A DNA stretch of 64,000 bases from positions 6,510,001 through 6,574,000 of the forward strand of contig NZ_CP009241.1 in the NCBI RefSeq assembly GCF_000758525.1. Direction: 5' to 3'. The translations under genes were made by a program, and so were the position numbers. This document shows, one piece after another, positions 56,444 to 64,000 of the stretch. The first letter of the stretch is position 1. Every line of letters starts with the position of its first letter. The DNA comes from Paenibacillus sp. FSL H7-0357 (GTDB lineage Bacteria > Bacillota > Bacilli > Paenibacillales > Paenibacillaceae). Under the pieces are notes generated by a model that ran no database searches, was not told the origin of the DNA, and saw nothing but the letters and a program-made list of their open reading frames with translations.

Positions 56444-57844
56444 TTATCCCTCCATCTTAAAAAGAACCTTGCTCCGCTTCCCGCTGCGTACCGGCTGTCC
56501 CCCGGCGGCTTGCATTTCAGCCTCACGCAGCACCTTCTGTCCCCGCCAGCGCCGCAGCACCAGCAGCCCTCTTGCCGCTTCATCGGCAATCATGCAGCAA
56601 TAAATGCCCACCAGCCCCCATCCGGCGCTGATCCCAAACAGGTAAGAGCCGCCTACTCCGATCAGCGACATGGAGATGATGGAGACTACCATGGTATAAC
56701 GGGTGTCTCCTATGGCATTGAGGCAGTTGCCCATGGCCATATTGAGCATTTTGCAGGGCTGCAGAATCAGATTCAAGGCAAGCAGTGATACGCCAATCGA
56801 GATAATCTCCTGGTCAGCAGTGAAGAAGCCCAGCAGCGTTCTGCCGAACAGAAACAGCAGCAGCACATTGGCACTTACAATGGCAAGCCCGATATAAAGC
56901 GTGCGGTACGCCCCCCGGTATGCCTCCTTCATCTGCCGGGCGCCAAAGAGGTGGGCAATCTGAATTTGCCCCGCCATGGCTATGGCATACCCCAGCGTGA
57001 AACAGAAGGATTCCAGCGTATTCAGATAGGTACGGGCCGCCAGCTCCTTGGCCCCAAGCAAAGCCAGGAATGAATAGATCGCCAGCTGTGACAACACCCA
57101 TGAAGAGGAGTTCAGACCCAGCGGCCAGCTGATTCTAACAATCTCCCCGAACAATTTCTTGCTAAAGGTGCGGAAATCCCGCAGCCTGATTGTGCGTTCA
57201 AAAGCACCGCTGAACATATACAGCAGCACCACGACACCAAGCAGTCTGCTGACTACGTTGGATACGGCAATTCCTCCCAGCCCCATCTCGGGCAACCCGA
57301 ACATTCCGAAGATCAGGATATAATTCAGAATAATGTGGATCACATTGACGGCCACTCCTGTATACATCGGCCCGCGTGTATTGCCGGTATTGCGGATCGC
57401 CGAGCCGAGCGAAGCGGTCATTCCGACGAGAAACAGTCCTCCGCCGACATAAGTAAGATAGACATGTGCGAGTGGAATCAGACCGCCGGAGATATGAAGT
57501 GCACGCGCAATCGGGTCCGAGAACAGGAACAGGAGGATGCTGACCGCAAACCCCAGCACACTGCTGGCCGTAACTCCCATGATCGCTATCTTGCGCGCAT
57601 CCTCATGGCGTCCCGAGCCGATACGCTGGGCAATCAGAATGCCCGCCCCGCCCGCAAAGGTTGTGAAGAGTGTGGTCAGCGCACCAAACAGCTGGTTTGA
57701 AATTCCAACTACCGCAACCGCATCATCGGAGATCCGGCTGACCATGATCGTATCCACCGTGCCAAGCAGCGTCTGTAGAAAAATCTCTATAAAAATCGGC
57801 CAGGCCAGCATCCACAGCCCAACTCTTCCACTTCCAGATTTCAC
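56444..57844 (-). CDS. MATE-family efflux pump
   Basis: About 466 residues, twelve membrane helices, with the MATE N-half LLGTVDTIMVSRISDDAVAV and a matching second half. Exports cationic drugs or metabolites using Na+ or H+. The start is uncertain: GTG 57844 has GAGGAG upstream, whereas ATG 57877 has no site and adds 11 residues. It is divergent from an AraC gene and probably under its control. Confidence 0.93.
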   Translation of the reverse strand: MKSGSGRVGLWMLAWPIFIEIFLQTLLGTVDTIMVSRISDDAVAVVGISNQLFGALTTLFTTFAGGAGILIAQRIGSGRHEDARKIAIMGVTASSVLGFAVSILLFLFSDPIARALHISGGLIPLAHVYLTYVGGGLFLVGMTASLGSAIRNTGNTRGPMYTGVAVNVIHIILNYILIFGMFGLPEMGLGGIAVSNVVSRLLGVVVLLYMFSGAFERTIRLRDFRTFSKKLFGEIVRISWPLGLNSSSWVLSQLAIYSFLALLGAKELAARTYLNTLESFCFTLGYAIAMAGQIQIAHLFGARQMKEAYRGAYRTLYIGLAIVSANVLLLFLFGRTLLGFFTADQEIISIGVSLLALNLILQPCKMLNMAMGNCLNAIGDTRYTMVVSIISMSLIGVGGSYLFGISAGWGLVGIYCCMIADEAARGLLVLRRWRGQKVLREAEMQAAGGQPVRSGKRSKVLFKMEG

Positions 57845-57922
57845 TAATTCAACTCTCCTCTCACCGGTTGCACTCATAACTTTCAGCTGCAACAAGCTTA
57901 TAGATCACCTTGCTAGAAGTAA

Positions 57923-57928
57923 ATTATA
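57923..57928 (-). promoter_or_regulatory. MATE promoter -10
   Basis: TATAAT on the minus strand, about 80 bases before the MATE start. With a 17-bp spacer the -35 would be TACATT at 57946-57951, weak, as expected for an activator-dependent promoter. Confidence 0.45.
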
Positions 57929-57959
57929 GGTGATATACTCTGGGAAATGTAGCAAATTC

Positions 57960-57988
57960 CAAACCTAAACTTTCATTTTTCAAACCTA
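57960..57988. promoter_or_regulatory. 21-bp-spaced repeats in the MATE/AraC region
   Basis: CAAACCTA occurs at 57960-57967 and 57981-57988, exactly 21 bp apart. On the minus strand it lies immediately upstream of the MATE -35, fitting activation of the pump by the AraC protein encoded on the other side. Confidence 0.6.
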
Positions 57989-58005
57989 CATCAAGGGGGT
58001 CCTTA

Positions 58006-58887
58006 ATGAGCCTGCTTCAATTTACCGGTCCACCCGTACCTCATTACATCATCAGCGGTCTTGCCTATTTCCTGCCGGGATATATCCATATGAACCGCCA
58101 GCATATTCAGGTGTTTGATCTGCTGTTCGTCAGGGAGGGCTGCCTTTATCTCGGCGAGGAGGACCGCAGATACGAGGTCCGGGCAGGAGAAGCGCTGATT
58201 CTCCGCCCGGACTGCCATCACTTTGGAACCGAAGGCTGCCGGAAAGACACCTCCTACTATTGGCTCCACTTCCAGACCTCCGGCACCTGGAGTCCGGTTA
58301 CCGTTCCTTCAGCCTCGTTAAAGGCAGAGGACACGGTTGATGAGTGCTCTCATTCCGCCCTGTTTGATGTCCGCACCTTCAACTTGTGGTTATCGCAGTA
58401 CATGACACTGCTCCAGCCCGCCAGGATGGAAGAGCTGCTGGCCCAGCTGGAGCAGCTGAAGGTCAATGCCCACCTGGATTCAGTCCGCTTCAAGCAGCAG
58501 ATTCTGTTCCAGGAGGTTCTGCAGCAGCTCTCCGCCTCCATGCACCGGGAGCAGACCGTCTCGTTGACCACCGCTTGCGCCGAGCAAGCCGCCTCTTATC
58601 TGCGTGCCCATTACCGCGAGGAGATCACGACGGGCATGCTGGGAGACAGCCTGAATTTTCATCCGGTCTATATTGCCCGCTGTATGAACAGGGAGTACGG
58701 GTGCTCTCCAATGGAATACCTGCTCCGCTACCGCATTGAACAGAGCAAGCTGCTGCTGATGCAGACCAGCTTCCCCATCGCGCGGATTGCTGAAGAAGTC
58801 GGCTTCAACCAGGCTCCCTATTTCAGCTCCAGCTTCATGAAGCTGGAAGGGATCTCTCCGCGGCAATACCGCCAGCGCTTCTCCTGA
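58006..58887 (+). CDS. AraC-family transcriptional regulator
   Basis: 293 residues: an N-terminal cupin region (HIQVFDLLFVREGCLYLGEE), then an AraC helix-turn-helix with LGDSLNFHPVYIARCMNREY and ARIAEEVGFNQAPYFSSSFM. ATG 58006 follows AAGGGGG. It is divergent from a MATE pump whose promoter carries a repeated motif. Confidence 0.92.
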   Translation: MSLLQFTGPPVPHYIISGLAYFLPGYIHMNRQHIQVFDLLFVREGCLYLGEEDRRYEVRAGEALILRPDCHHFGTEGCRKDTSYYWLHFQTSGTWSPVTVPSASLKAEDTVDECSHSALFDVRTFNLWLSQYMTLLQPARMEELLAQLEQLKVNAHLDSVRFKQQILFQEVLQQLSASMHREQTVSLTTACAEQAASYLRAHYREEITTGMLGDSLNFHPVYIARCMNREYGCSPMEYLLRYRIEQSKLLLMQTSFPIARIAEEVGFNQAPYFSSSFMKLEGISPRQYRQRFS

Positions 58888-58936
58888 TGAAATGCACTGC
58901 TGCGGATGGGCGGGTATCCATGTGGATAGCCGCAGC

Positions 58937-58976
58937 AAGCAAACAAGCCACTATCCGTAACTAACGGATAGTGGCT
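58937..58976 (-). terminator. Terminator of the MerR gene
   Basis: AGCCACTATCCGT (58946-58958) and its exact 13-bp complement (58964-58976), followed on the minus strand by TTGTTTG. It ends the MerR regulator gene, and its T-poor other side suggests it does not act forward. Confidence 0.65.
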
Positions 58977-59087
58977 ATGGATCAATCTCTATAGGTTGAA
59001 CTTTAGATGCCGATCCCCTACCCGAATGGGTACATCTCCTCATCCCTTAATACGCAGCCATCGCTGACGCTGACTACCTCTGTAAGA

Positions 59088-59468
59088 TTACTTGCAATCC
59101 GCCTTAGCCTCCTCCTCAAGCGAGGCAAAATAAGCAATTTTATGATCTACCTTTTGCGCAAAGGTCTGGAAAAACTTAATCTTCTCATCAATATGCAGCT
59201 TATGAGCCTGCAGCAATTTCCGCTGCTCGGATAGTGAGCTATGTCCTTCCTTGGAGAGCGAGATAAACTGTTTGATATCGGCGATCGGCATCCCGGTATC
59301 CTTCAGGCAGCAAATTAACGAAATCAGCTCCAGATCCTCATCATGAAAACAACGGTTTCCGTTCTCATCCCTGGCAACCACGGGCAGTACGCCCTCTCTT
59401 TCGTAATAACGTAACGTATATTGGCTCAGACCGCTTTTTTGTGATATGGTTTTGATGCTGTATCCCAT
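59088..59468 (-). CDS. MerR-family regulator
   Basis: 126 residues: helix-turn-helix TISQKSGLSQYTLRYYEREG, a linker RCFHDEDLELISLICCLKDT and a C-terminal coiled-coil. It has only one cysteine pair (residues near 53-54), unlike a metal sensor, so it belongs to a redox or stress branch. It is divergent from an aldo/keto reductase, its likely target. Confidence 0.92.
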   Translation of the reverse strand: MGYSIKTISQKSGLSQYTLRYYEREGVLPVVARDENGNRCFHDEDLELISLICCLKDTGMPIADIKQFISLSKEGHSSLSEQRKLLQAHKLHIDEKIKFFQTFAQKVDHKIAYFASLEEEAKADCK

Positions 59469-59558
59469 GATAACAGCTCCCTTCCGCCTTTGGCTTTGGT
59501 TCCATCTCTAAAGTAACACCATTCGGGTTCTATTAAAAGCGCTTTAAAAATCTATTGA

Positions 59559-59576
59559 CTTACAGTTAACTCTAAG
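59559..59576. promoter_or_regulatory. MerR operator in a 19-bp-spacer promoter
   Basis: CTTACAGTTAACTCTAAG is an inverted repeat with one imperfect pair. It overlaps a promoter for the aldo/keto reductase: TTGACT at 59555-59560, spacer 59561-59579, TACACT at 59580-59585. The 19-bp spacer, two more than normal, is the mark of MerR-activated promoters. Confidence 0.8.
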
Positions 59577-59621
59577 GTCTACACTTTACTAGGAACCTTA
59601 CATTTGAGGAGTGAGCAAACA

Positions 59622-60542
59622 ATGGTAAAAAAAATTAAAGCAGGCAACAGCCAGCTTGAGGTCGCCCAGATTTCTTTAGGCTGCATGCGCATTGCCGATC
59701 TGTCTCCACAAGAAGCGGACGTGCATATTCACAGTGCCCTGGAGGCCGGAATAGACTTTTTTGACCATGCGGATATTTATGCCGCCGGTAAAGCTGAAGA
59801 AGTATTTGGCGACGTACTGGCCGCCAGCCCGGGCATGCGCGATCAGCTGATGATCCAGACGAAATGCGGAATCCGCCAGGGATTTTTCGACTTCTCCAAA
59901 GAGCATATTGTCCAGTCGGTGGAGAACAGCCTGAAGCGCCTGAAGACCGATTATGTAGACGTGCTCCTGCTGCACCGCCCCGACACGCTGATGGAGCCGG
60001 AGGAAGTGGCTGAAGCCTTTGATCTCCTGGAGCAAAAAGGCATGGTTAAGCACTTCGGTGTCAGCAACCTCAACCCGCTGCAAATCGAGCTGCTCAAAAA
60101 AAATGTCAAACAGCCGCTGCTCTTCAACCAGCTGCAGCTTAGCATTATGGTCTCAGGCATGATTGATGCCGGCTTCAACGTCAACATGACCAACTCCGGT
60201 TCAGTTGTACATGATGGAGGCATTCTGGAGTACAGCCGCCTGCATGATATGACAATCCAGCCTTGGTCACCGTTCCAATACGGCTTCTTTGAAGGCGTAT
60301 TCCTGGGCAATGAGAAGTTCCCTGAATTGAATGAAGTCATTGGCCGCCTGGCCGCTGAAAAAGAAGTTGCCGACACCGCCATCGCGATTGCCTGGCTGCT
60401 CAGACATCCGGCCAACATGCAGCCGATCGTGGGCACGACCAATACCCAGCGTCTGCTTGATATTGCCAAAGCGTCGGATATCACACTGACCCGTCAGGAA
60501 TGGTACGAGATTTATCGTGCAGCGGGCAACAAGCTTCCTTAA
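59622..60542 (+). CDS. Aldo/keto reductase
   Basis: About 306 residues. ATG 59622 is chosen for GAGGAG upstream. The family fold shows DHADIYAAGKAEEVFG with the catalytic Asp and Tyr, the Lys in MIQTKCGI, the His in LLHRPDTLMEPEEV, and the NADPH-binding end HPANMQPIVGTTNTQRL. Similar to YdhF-type reductases. It likely reduces reactive aldehydes or ketones, under MerR control. Confidence 0.93.
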   Translation: MVKKIKAGNSQLEVAQISLGCMRIADLSPQEADVHIHSALEAGIDFFDHADIYAAGKAEEVFGDVLAASPGMRDQLMIQTKCGIRQGFFDFSKEHIVQSVENSLKRLKTDYVDVLLLHRPDTLMEPEEVAEAFDLLEQKGMVKHFGVSNLNPLQIELLKKNVKQPLLFNQLQLSIMVSGMIDAGFNVNMTNSGSVVHDGGILEYSRLHDMTIQPWSPFQYGFFEGVFLGNEKFPELNEVIGRLAAEKEVADTAIAIAWLLRHPANMQPIVGTTNTQRLLDIAKASDITLTRQEWYEIYRAAGNKLP

Positions 60543-60594
60543 CTTGTCCCATTTCTGGACCAGCCATAGCTTAAGAACACCTGTAAACAAACAA

Positions 60595-60636
60595 AGAGTA
60601 CTCCAGAAGCCGCTTAAGGTTACCGGAGTGCTTTTT
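60595..60636 (+). terminator. Terminator after the aldo/keto reductase
   Basis: AGTACTCC (60597-60604) pairs with GGAGTGCT (60625-60632), one G-T pair, followed by five T's. Confidence 0.75.
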
Positions 60637-60751
60637 GGTATTAACAACCTTACTGAAATTATCATGGATCAACAGCGTACATAATCTAATTGACCTTTTT
60701 CATGCACTGGGATATTTTATTTCTAAAGGATAAGTAGAACGGAGCTTGCAG

Positions 60752-61210
60752 ATGGGGTTACACTATAAGGGGTTTCTGATATCGCTTCTGATTTTGTTGC
60801 CAAACATTCTTTTATTACGCTTTGCCCCACGATCCATTCCCAAATTAACCTCTACCTCTATTCTCTTTACGGTATTCGAACGGATTGGCCAAATCACTTG
60901 TTTTGTTCTGCCTATCCTCTATGGGCGAAAGATTGCAGAGCAACCTATAGACTATATAACACTTCTAATGGGGATCTGCCTCATAATTTACTACCTATGC
61001 TGGATTCGCTTTTTTGGGGGCGGCCGAGAGTTTTCATTATTGTTTAAACCCCTAGGTCCTATCCCAATACCAATGGCCCTCTTCCCAATGCTGTATTTTA
61101 TCCTTCTGGCATATTGGCTGCACTCATATCTCTTTGTTGTCCCTGCCCTTATATTCTCCATCGGCCACTTTGTAAATAGCTGGAGTGTATATACGCAGAT
61201 CAGGAGATAG
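60752..61210 (+). CDS. Hypothetical membrane protein
   Basis: About 152 residues with four to five helices (LLILLPNILLLRFAP, ITLLMGICLIIYYLCWIRFF). ATG 60752 has GGAG seven bases upstream. The family is unknown to me. It stands alone after a terminator. Confidence 0.7.
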   Translation: MGLHYKGFLISLLILLPNILLLRFAPRSIPKLTSTSILFTVFERIGQITCFVLPILYGRKIAEQPIDYITLLMGICLIIYYLCWIRFFGGGREFSLLFKPLGPIPIPMALFPMLYFILLAYWLHSYLFVVPALIFSIGHFVNSWSVYTQIRR

Positions 61211-61343
61211 TATTACACTGGTCAAAATTCTGATTTTAAAAGCTACTGCTTTCGTTTCTCTAGCCTAGCGCACCCCTTCGCCGCCCTTTTCCGCCCTTTT
61301 CCTATCACCATTTAAATGCCGCTTTAAATGACACAATAGCTTG

Positions 61344-62153
61344 CTATTCCGCCAGTGACAAGTAACGGTGGGCCAAATCAATCAGCAATTGCTCCTCCAT
61401 CCCGTGGAATTCGAAAATTGTCACTGTCTTATTTTTTTCTTCGTGATAAAGATGCATCTCTTTCCACCCGGAATTGTGCGCTCTGATCAAGGCAATATCC
61501 TCTCCAAACCCTTCAACAAACTTCCAGCTGGCCGGATAAGAATAAGACATGTGATCCGACTTCATGCGCGGCTTGTCCGTTAGATCATTATAATCCGTAC
61601 CCTGCACCACAACGATGTGTTGCTGGCTGTCATTTTCGAAAATTTCCACAAAGGCTGGTCCGAGCGGCGTCACAACCTCATCCTTGCCAGAGTTGTCTGC
61701 ATAAGAATAGTGTTTTTTTACAAACCCTGCGCTTACCGTCTTGTGCCAGCCTTCAAGCTGATCAAGCGATCTCAGCGGATAAAACGCAAGCTTCTGTACC
61801 TCTGCAGCCGTTAATTTGTCTTTTTCCTTAAGTATCTGTGTGAAGCTATCCACTGGCGATTCCCAATTCGTCTCCTCTCCCATCACATCTGGAACGATAT
61901 TGTCCTCCGGGGTTCGAACCGTGAAGTCCTGACTCCCCCAATCCAGATAGTTCTTCACATAGGAGTAACCGACAGCAGGCACAATGCCCAGGAATAGCAC
62001 CACGGCCATTGCAACTATCGCCATCCTCCGCTTACCGATTGTCCGCTTGCCCCTTGATTCATGCCAAATTTGTGCCGCACTCACAGAGGTGTTTTTATTT
62101 TCCACCGAATCCTTCAGCGCATGTGAAATCCGGGTTTGCACATTATCTTTCAT
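61344..62153 (-). CDS. Membrane partner of the ECF sigma factor, probable anti-sigma
   Basis: About 269 residues: 40 cytoplasmic residues, one membrane helix (RMAIVAMAVVLFLGIVPAVG), then an outside domain with YADNSGKDEVVTPLGPAFVE. ATG 62153 follows AAGGAGG and overlaps the sigma factor stop by 11 bases. The order and overlap suggest it holds the sigma factor until a signal arrives. The outer domain is DUF4367-like, not a classic zinc anti-sigma. Confidence 0.75.
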   Translation of the reverse strand: MKDNVQTRISHALKDSVENKNTSVSAAQIWHESRGKRTIGKRRMAIVAMAVVLFLGIVPAVGYSYVKNYLDWGSQDFTVRTPEDNIVPDVMGEETNWESPVDSFTQILKEKDKLTAAEVQKLAFYPLRSLDQLEGWHKTVSAGFVKKHYSYADNSGKDEVVTPLGPAFVEIFENDSQQHIVVVQGTDYNDLTDKPRMKSDHMSYSYPASWKFVEGFGEDIALIRAHNSGWKEMHLYHEEKNKTVTIFEFHGMEEQLLIDLAHRYLSLAE

Positions 62154-62682
62154 ATAGTTTGCCTCCTTGAAAAAGTGCATTATCGCTATCCTGTTTCATC
62201 ACGATCCTGAGTTTGCTTAACGCGGAATTCAGCCTTGACTTGCATGTCCCGAGCGGGATACCCAAAACCTGCGCCGCCGCCTCCAGGGATAAGTCCTGAT
62301 AATAATGCAGCACGATAACCTCCCGGCATTTTAATGACAGCATGGCGACATGCTGCCAGACCTCTTGGCTGCTATCCGGAACAAATCCCTGTCCCCCTGC
62401 TGTATCAACCGCCTCCGGCATATGCTGGCCAAACAGCTTGAGCCATGTTTGCTTGCGCAGCATATTCCGCGTAATGTTCACCGCGATCCGGTTTATCCAA
62501 GGACGAAAGGGCCGCCCTTCATCATACAAATCGTATTTATTCATTACTTTAATAAAGGTCTCCTGAGTAATATCATCAGCCAGCGCCTCAGAGCGGGTTA
62601 ACAATAAAGCTGTGCGGTATACATAAGCGGAATGCTCATTGAATAGCTCGGTTAATTTCTCTTCTGTTATTTGTGTTTTCAT
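62143..62682 (-). CDS. ECF RNA polymerase sigma factor
   Basis: About 179 residues from ATG 62682, which has a strong GGAGGAGGGG site. Region 2: DDITQETFIKVMNKYDLYDE and RPWINRIAVNITRN; region 4: LSLKCREVIVLHYYQDLSLE and GIPLGTCKSRLNSALSKLR. It directs RNA polymerase to stress or envelope promoters. Confidence 0.93.
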   Translation of the reverse strand: MKTQITEEKLTELFNEHSAYVYRTALLLTRSEALADDITQETFIKVMNKYDLYDEGRPFRPWINRIAVNITRNMLRKQTWLKLFGQHMPEAVDTAGGQGFVPDSSQEVWQHVAMLSLKCREVIVLHYYQDLSLEAAAQVLGIPLGTCKSRLNSALSKLRIVMKQDSDNALFQGGKLYER

Positions 62683-62779
62683 CTCACCCCTCCTCCGAAA
62701 TATGGCTTGTTGAAATACTGTCATAGTATATACACAGCGAGGCAGCTGTTTAGTTCGATTTTGCACTTAATAAATACAC

Positions 62780-62810
62780 AAAAAAGCCCATTGATATTAT
62801 ATCAATGGAC
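62780..62810 (-). terminator. Terminator after the tRNA fragment
   Basis: CCATTGAT (62788-62795) and ATCAATGG (62801-62808) arms, with an A6 run at 62780-62785 giving T's on the minus strand. It probably ended the original tRNA. Confidence 0.7.
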
Positions 62811-62826
62811 TTCTAAAGGTTGTAGT

Positions 62827-62880
62827 TGGTACCGGCGAGAGGACTCGAACCTCCACGGTTTCCCACTCGATTTTGAGTCG
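62827..62880 (-). tRNA. 3' half of a tRNA-Leu(CAA)
   Basis: On the minus strand the anticodon loop CTCAAAA with CAA, a long variable arm, T arm GGAGG-TTCGAGT-CCTCT, and end CGCCGGTACCA are all intact. The 5' half, from the D arm to the anticodon stem, does not match a tRNA, so it is not functional by itself. It probably marks an attachment site left by an integrated element. Confidence 0.75.
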
Positions 62881-62968
62881 CACATGCTATCGCGACATGA
62901 GCAGAAGTTCCTAAAATCATTCGTACTTTTTGATTCCTGTTACCTTCTATGTTTCTGTTAAAAGGAAT

Positions 62969-63208
62969 TTAGAATACTTGTACAACTTCTTTAATATCAT
63001 CGATTTCCTCAAGAATTGCGCGCTCAATAGCAGCCTTTAACGTAATCGTAGCACTTGGGCAACCGTTGCAAGCTCCCAAAAATCTTAATCTGGCTATACC
63101 GTTCTCAACCTCGACCAGTTCAGCATCTCCACCGTCACGCAGTAAGAAAGGACGTAGTTTGAGAAGCACTTCCGATACTTCATCGAATAAAATTCCATTT
63201 TCTTCCAT
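62969..63208 (-). CDS. NifU-like iron-sulfur scaffold protein, YutI type
   Basis: About 79 residues from ATG 63208, with GAGGAG upstream. It has [19 protein letters not shown] and the Fe-S ligand CxxC in [14 protein letters not shown]. Assists Fe-S cluster assembly. Usually a core chromosomal gene, here between the tRNA and integrase scars. Confidence 0.92.
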   Translation of the reverse strand: MEENGILFDEVSEVLLKLRPFLLRDGGDAELVEVENGIARLRFLGACNGCPSATITLKAAIERAILEEIDDIKEVVQVF

Positions 63209-63262
63209 TGCGCCAGCTCCTCTCATTGTTTTACCAACAGTCAATTTATGCCTTTTTTCACC

Positions 63263-63466
63263 CTAGATGTCTAAGTGATCCTTTGCTTTTTGCCTAAGAA
63301 TGGCCTCTTGATCCGATTCCAGGTGCGAATAAATAGTAGCCGTTGTTGAGTAATCACTATGACCTAACCATTCCTGAACCTCTTTCATGCTAACACCATT
63401 ACTCAATAGTAAAGTAGCGCAGCTATGACGCAGATCGTGAAAACCGTCAATCCGCATCATGTACAC
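63263..63466 (-). pseudogene. C-terminal fragment of a tyrosine integrase
   Basis: The readable end has HDLRHS (the catalytic His and Arg), [17 protein letters not shown] with the second His and the nucleophile Tyr. Normal integrases are about 370 residues; only the last 65 remain. The N-terminal break is at about 63440, where an IS110 transposase fragment starts in the opposite strand. Confidence 0.85.
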
Positions 63467-63712
63467 AAAAGCAAAAAACTTGAAGACAACTCACCGACGA
63501 AAAACGACTATAAAGATGCCAAAGTCATTGCCATTGCCTATCTGGTGCGAAACGGGAAATATAGCGAACCTAATCAACCTACGAGCCTCTACGCAGACCT
63601 ACGCATTCTCATGAATCTCCGAGAGAAGATCATGGTAAATCTGGGGCAGGTGCAAAGACGGATGCAGAACTGGAAGGATCAATTTTTCCCGGAGTACAGA
63701 GAGGTTTTTAAA
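63437..63712 (+). mobile_element. IS110-family transposase internal fragment
   Basis: The forward frame reads [32 protein letters not shown] and VNLGQVQRRMQNWKDQFFPE, matching the DEDD domain of IS110 transposases from about residue 85 to 175. Both ends are lost; the frame leaves the family at the hairpin at 63708. It is a remnant inserted into, or joined to, the integrase gene. Confidence 0.85.
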
Positions 63713-63744
63713 CTACCACCTGCTTTGAGCAGGTGGTAGTTTAA
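63708..63744. repeat. 16-bp perfect inverted repeat
   Basis: Arms 63708-63723 and 63729-63744 are exact complements around TTTGA, with core CTACCACCTGC. It lies where the IS110 frame breaks. Could be the end hairpin of another small element. Confidence 0.7.
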
Positions 63745-63754
63745 TCAGCAGGCT

Positions 63755-63794
63755 AAAGAAGCGGCCCTCTCAAAAATGAGCGTCCGCTTCTTTT
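63755..63794 (+). terminator. Terminator-like hairpin
   Basis: AAAGAAGCGG (63755-63764) pairs with CCGCTTCTTT (63784-63793) followed by T's. It has no complete gene upstream, consistent with it being a remnant. Confidence 0.55.
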
Positions 63795-63937
63795 CTAATT
63801 GTCGTGTCTGTAACGGACGGCAGTTCCCTTATTGAAACTAACTTACAGAATTGAAATTTACATACTCCAGTGCGTACTTTTCATGCCTGAGAAATGATTC
63901 TATACTGAGTTAAACATAGTGAATGGGGGAGGTTCAG

Positions 63938-64000
63938 TTGGATTATTGGATCCGAATGGAGGGAGGAAATCTGCGCCTTGGAACGCAGATGGACCCTAAA
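63938..64000 (+). CDS. Start of a gene cut by the window edge
   Basis: TTG start at 63938 behind GGGAGG, open for 21 codons to the end of the window: MDYWIRMEGGNLRLG is followed by TQMDPK. It has TATACT at 63902-63907 as a likely -10. The family cannot be recognised. Confidence 0.6.
   Translation, partial: MDYWIRMEGGNLRLGTQMDPK

Noticed and set aside
62827..62960. Complete tRNA-Leu gene
   Set aside because: The 5' acceptor and D arm do not match; only the half from the anticodon to CCA is recognisable.
63425..63739. Complete IS110 transposase
   Set aside because: Only about 90 family residues from the middle are present; both ends are missing.

Overview
The window looks like chromosome from a Paenibacillus-type Firmicute. 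Evidence is the strong AGGAGG-type ribosome sites, moderate GC, many YesM/YesN-type sensor/AraC-regulator pairs, and several LplA/LplB/LplC-type sugar importers that have no ATPase of their own. No search could be run, so names rest on motifs visible in the translations.

Layout: 1-2310 alpha-galactosidase behind an AraC-type tandem operator. 2410-5774 an XRE regulator with 28-residue repeats, a DMT exporter, a broken Lrp regulator and a GbsR-like regulator. 5957-11297 an UgpABE-like importer followed by a HAD phosphatase, an SMR pump and a metallophosphoesterase. 11470-13754 a metNIQ-type importer (reverse). 14005-19600 a histidine kinase/response regulator pair driving an ABC-2 exporter with two permeases and a 62-residue membrane protein. 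19794-30619 a xylan-oligosaccharide locus: two response regulators around one YesM kinase, binding protein, two permeases, GH43 xylosidase and the broken front half of a GH10 xylanase. 30872-38062 a nucleoside system: BMP lipoprotein, NupOPQ-like transporter, nucleoside hydrolase and ADP-ribosylglycohydrolase, ending at a strong terminator. 38389-56125 two more sugar importers with an AraC regulator, a YesMN pair, a large FAD oxidoreductase, a membrane-bound AraC regulator and a methyltransferase. 56444-58887 a MATE pump divergent from an AraC regulator. 59088-60542 a MerR regulator divergent from an aldo/keto reductase. 61344-62682 an ECF sigma factor and its membrane partner. 62780-63800 a mobile-element scar: 3' half of a tRNA-Leu(CAA), a NifU-like gene, a C-terminal integrase fragment and an internal IS110 transposase fragment. 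The window ends inside a new gene.

How it works together: most of the window is carbohydrate and nucleoside capture. Lipoproteins collect the substrate, two permeases import it, enzymes in the same transcription unit cut it, and an adjacent kinase/regulator or AraC protein senses it. None of the four sugar importers has an ATPase gene here, so they probably share one encoded elsewhere.

The most interesting non-coding signals are direct repeats spaced exactly 21 bp beside three genes of AraC-type regulons, a two-copy structured intergenic repeat (9132-9189 and 42781-42838), a cluster of TGTTCAC boxes between the FAD oxidoreductase and a membrane AraC regulator, and the tRNA/integrase/IS110 scar. 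I saw no CRISPR array, rRNA, complete tRNA or complete insertion sequence.
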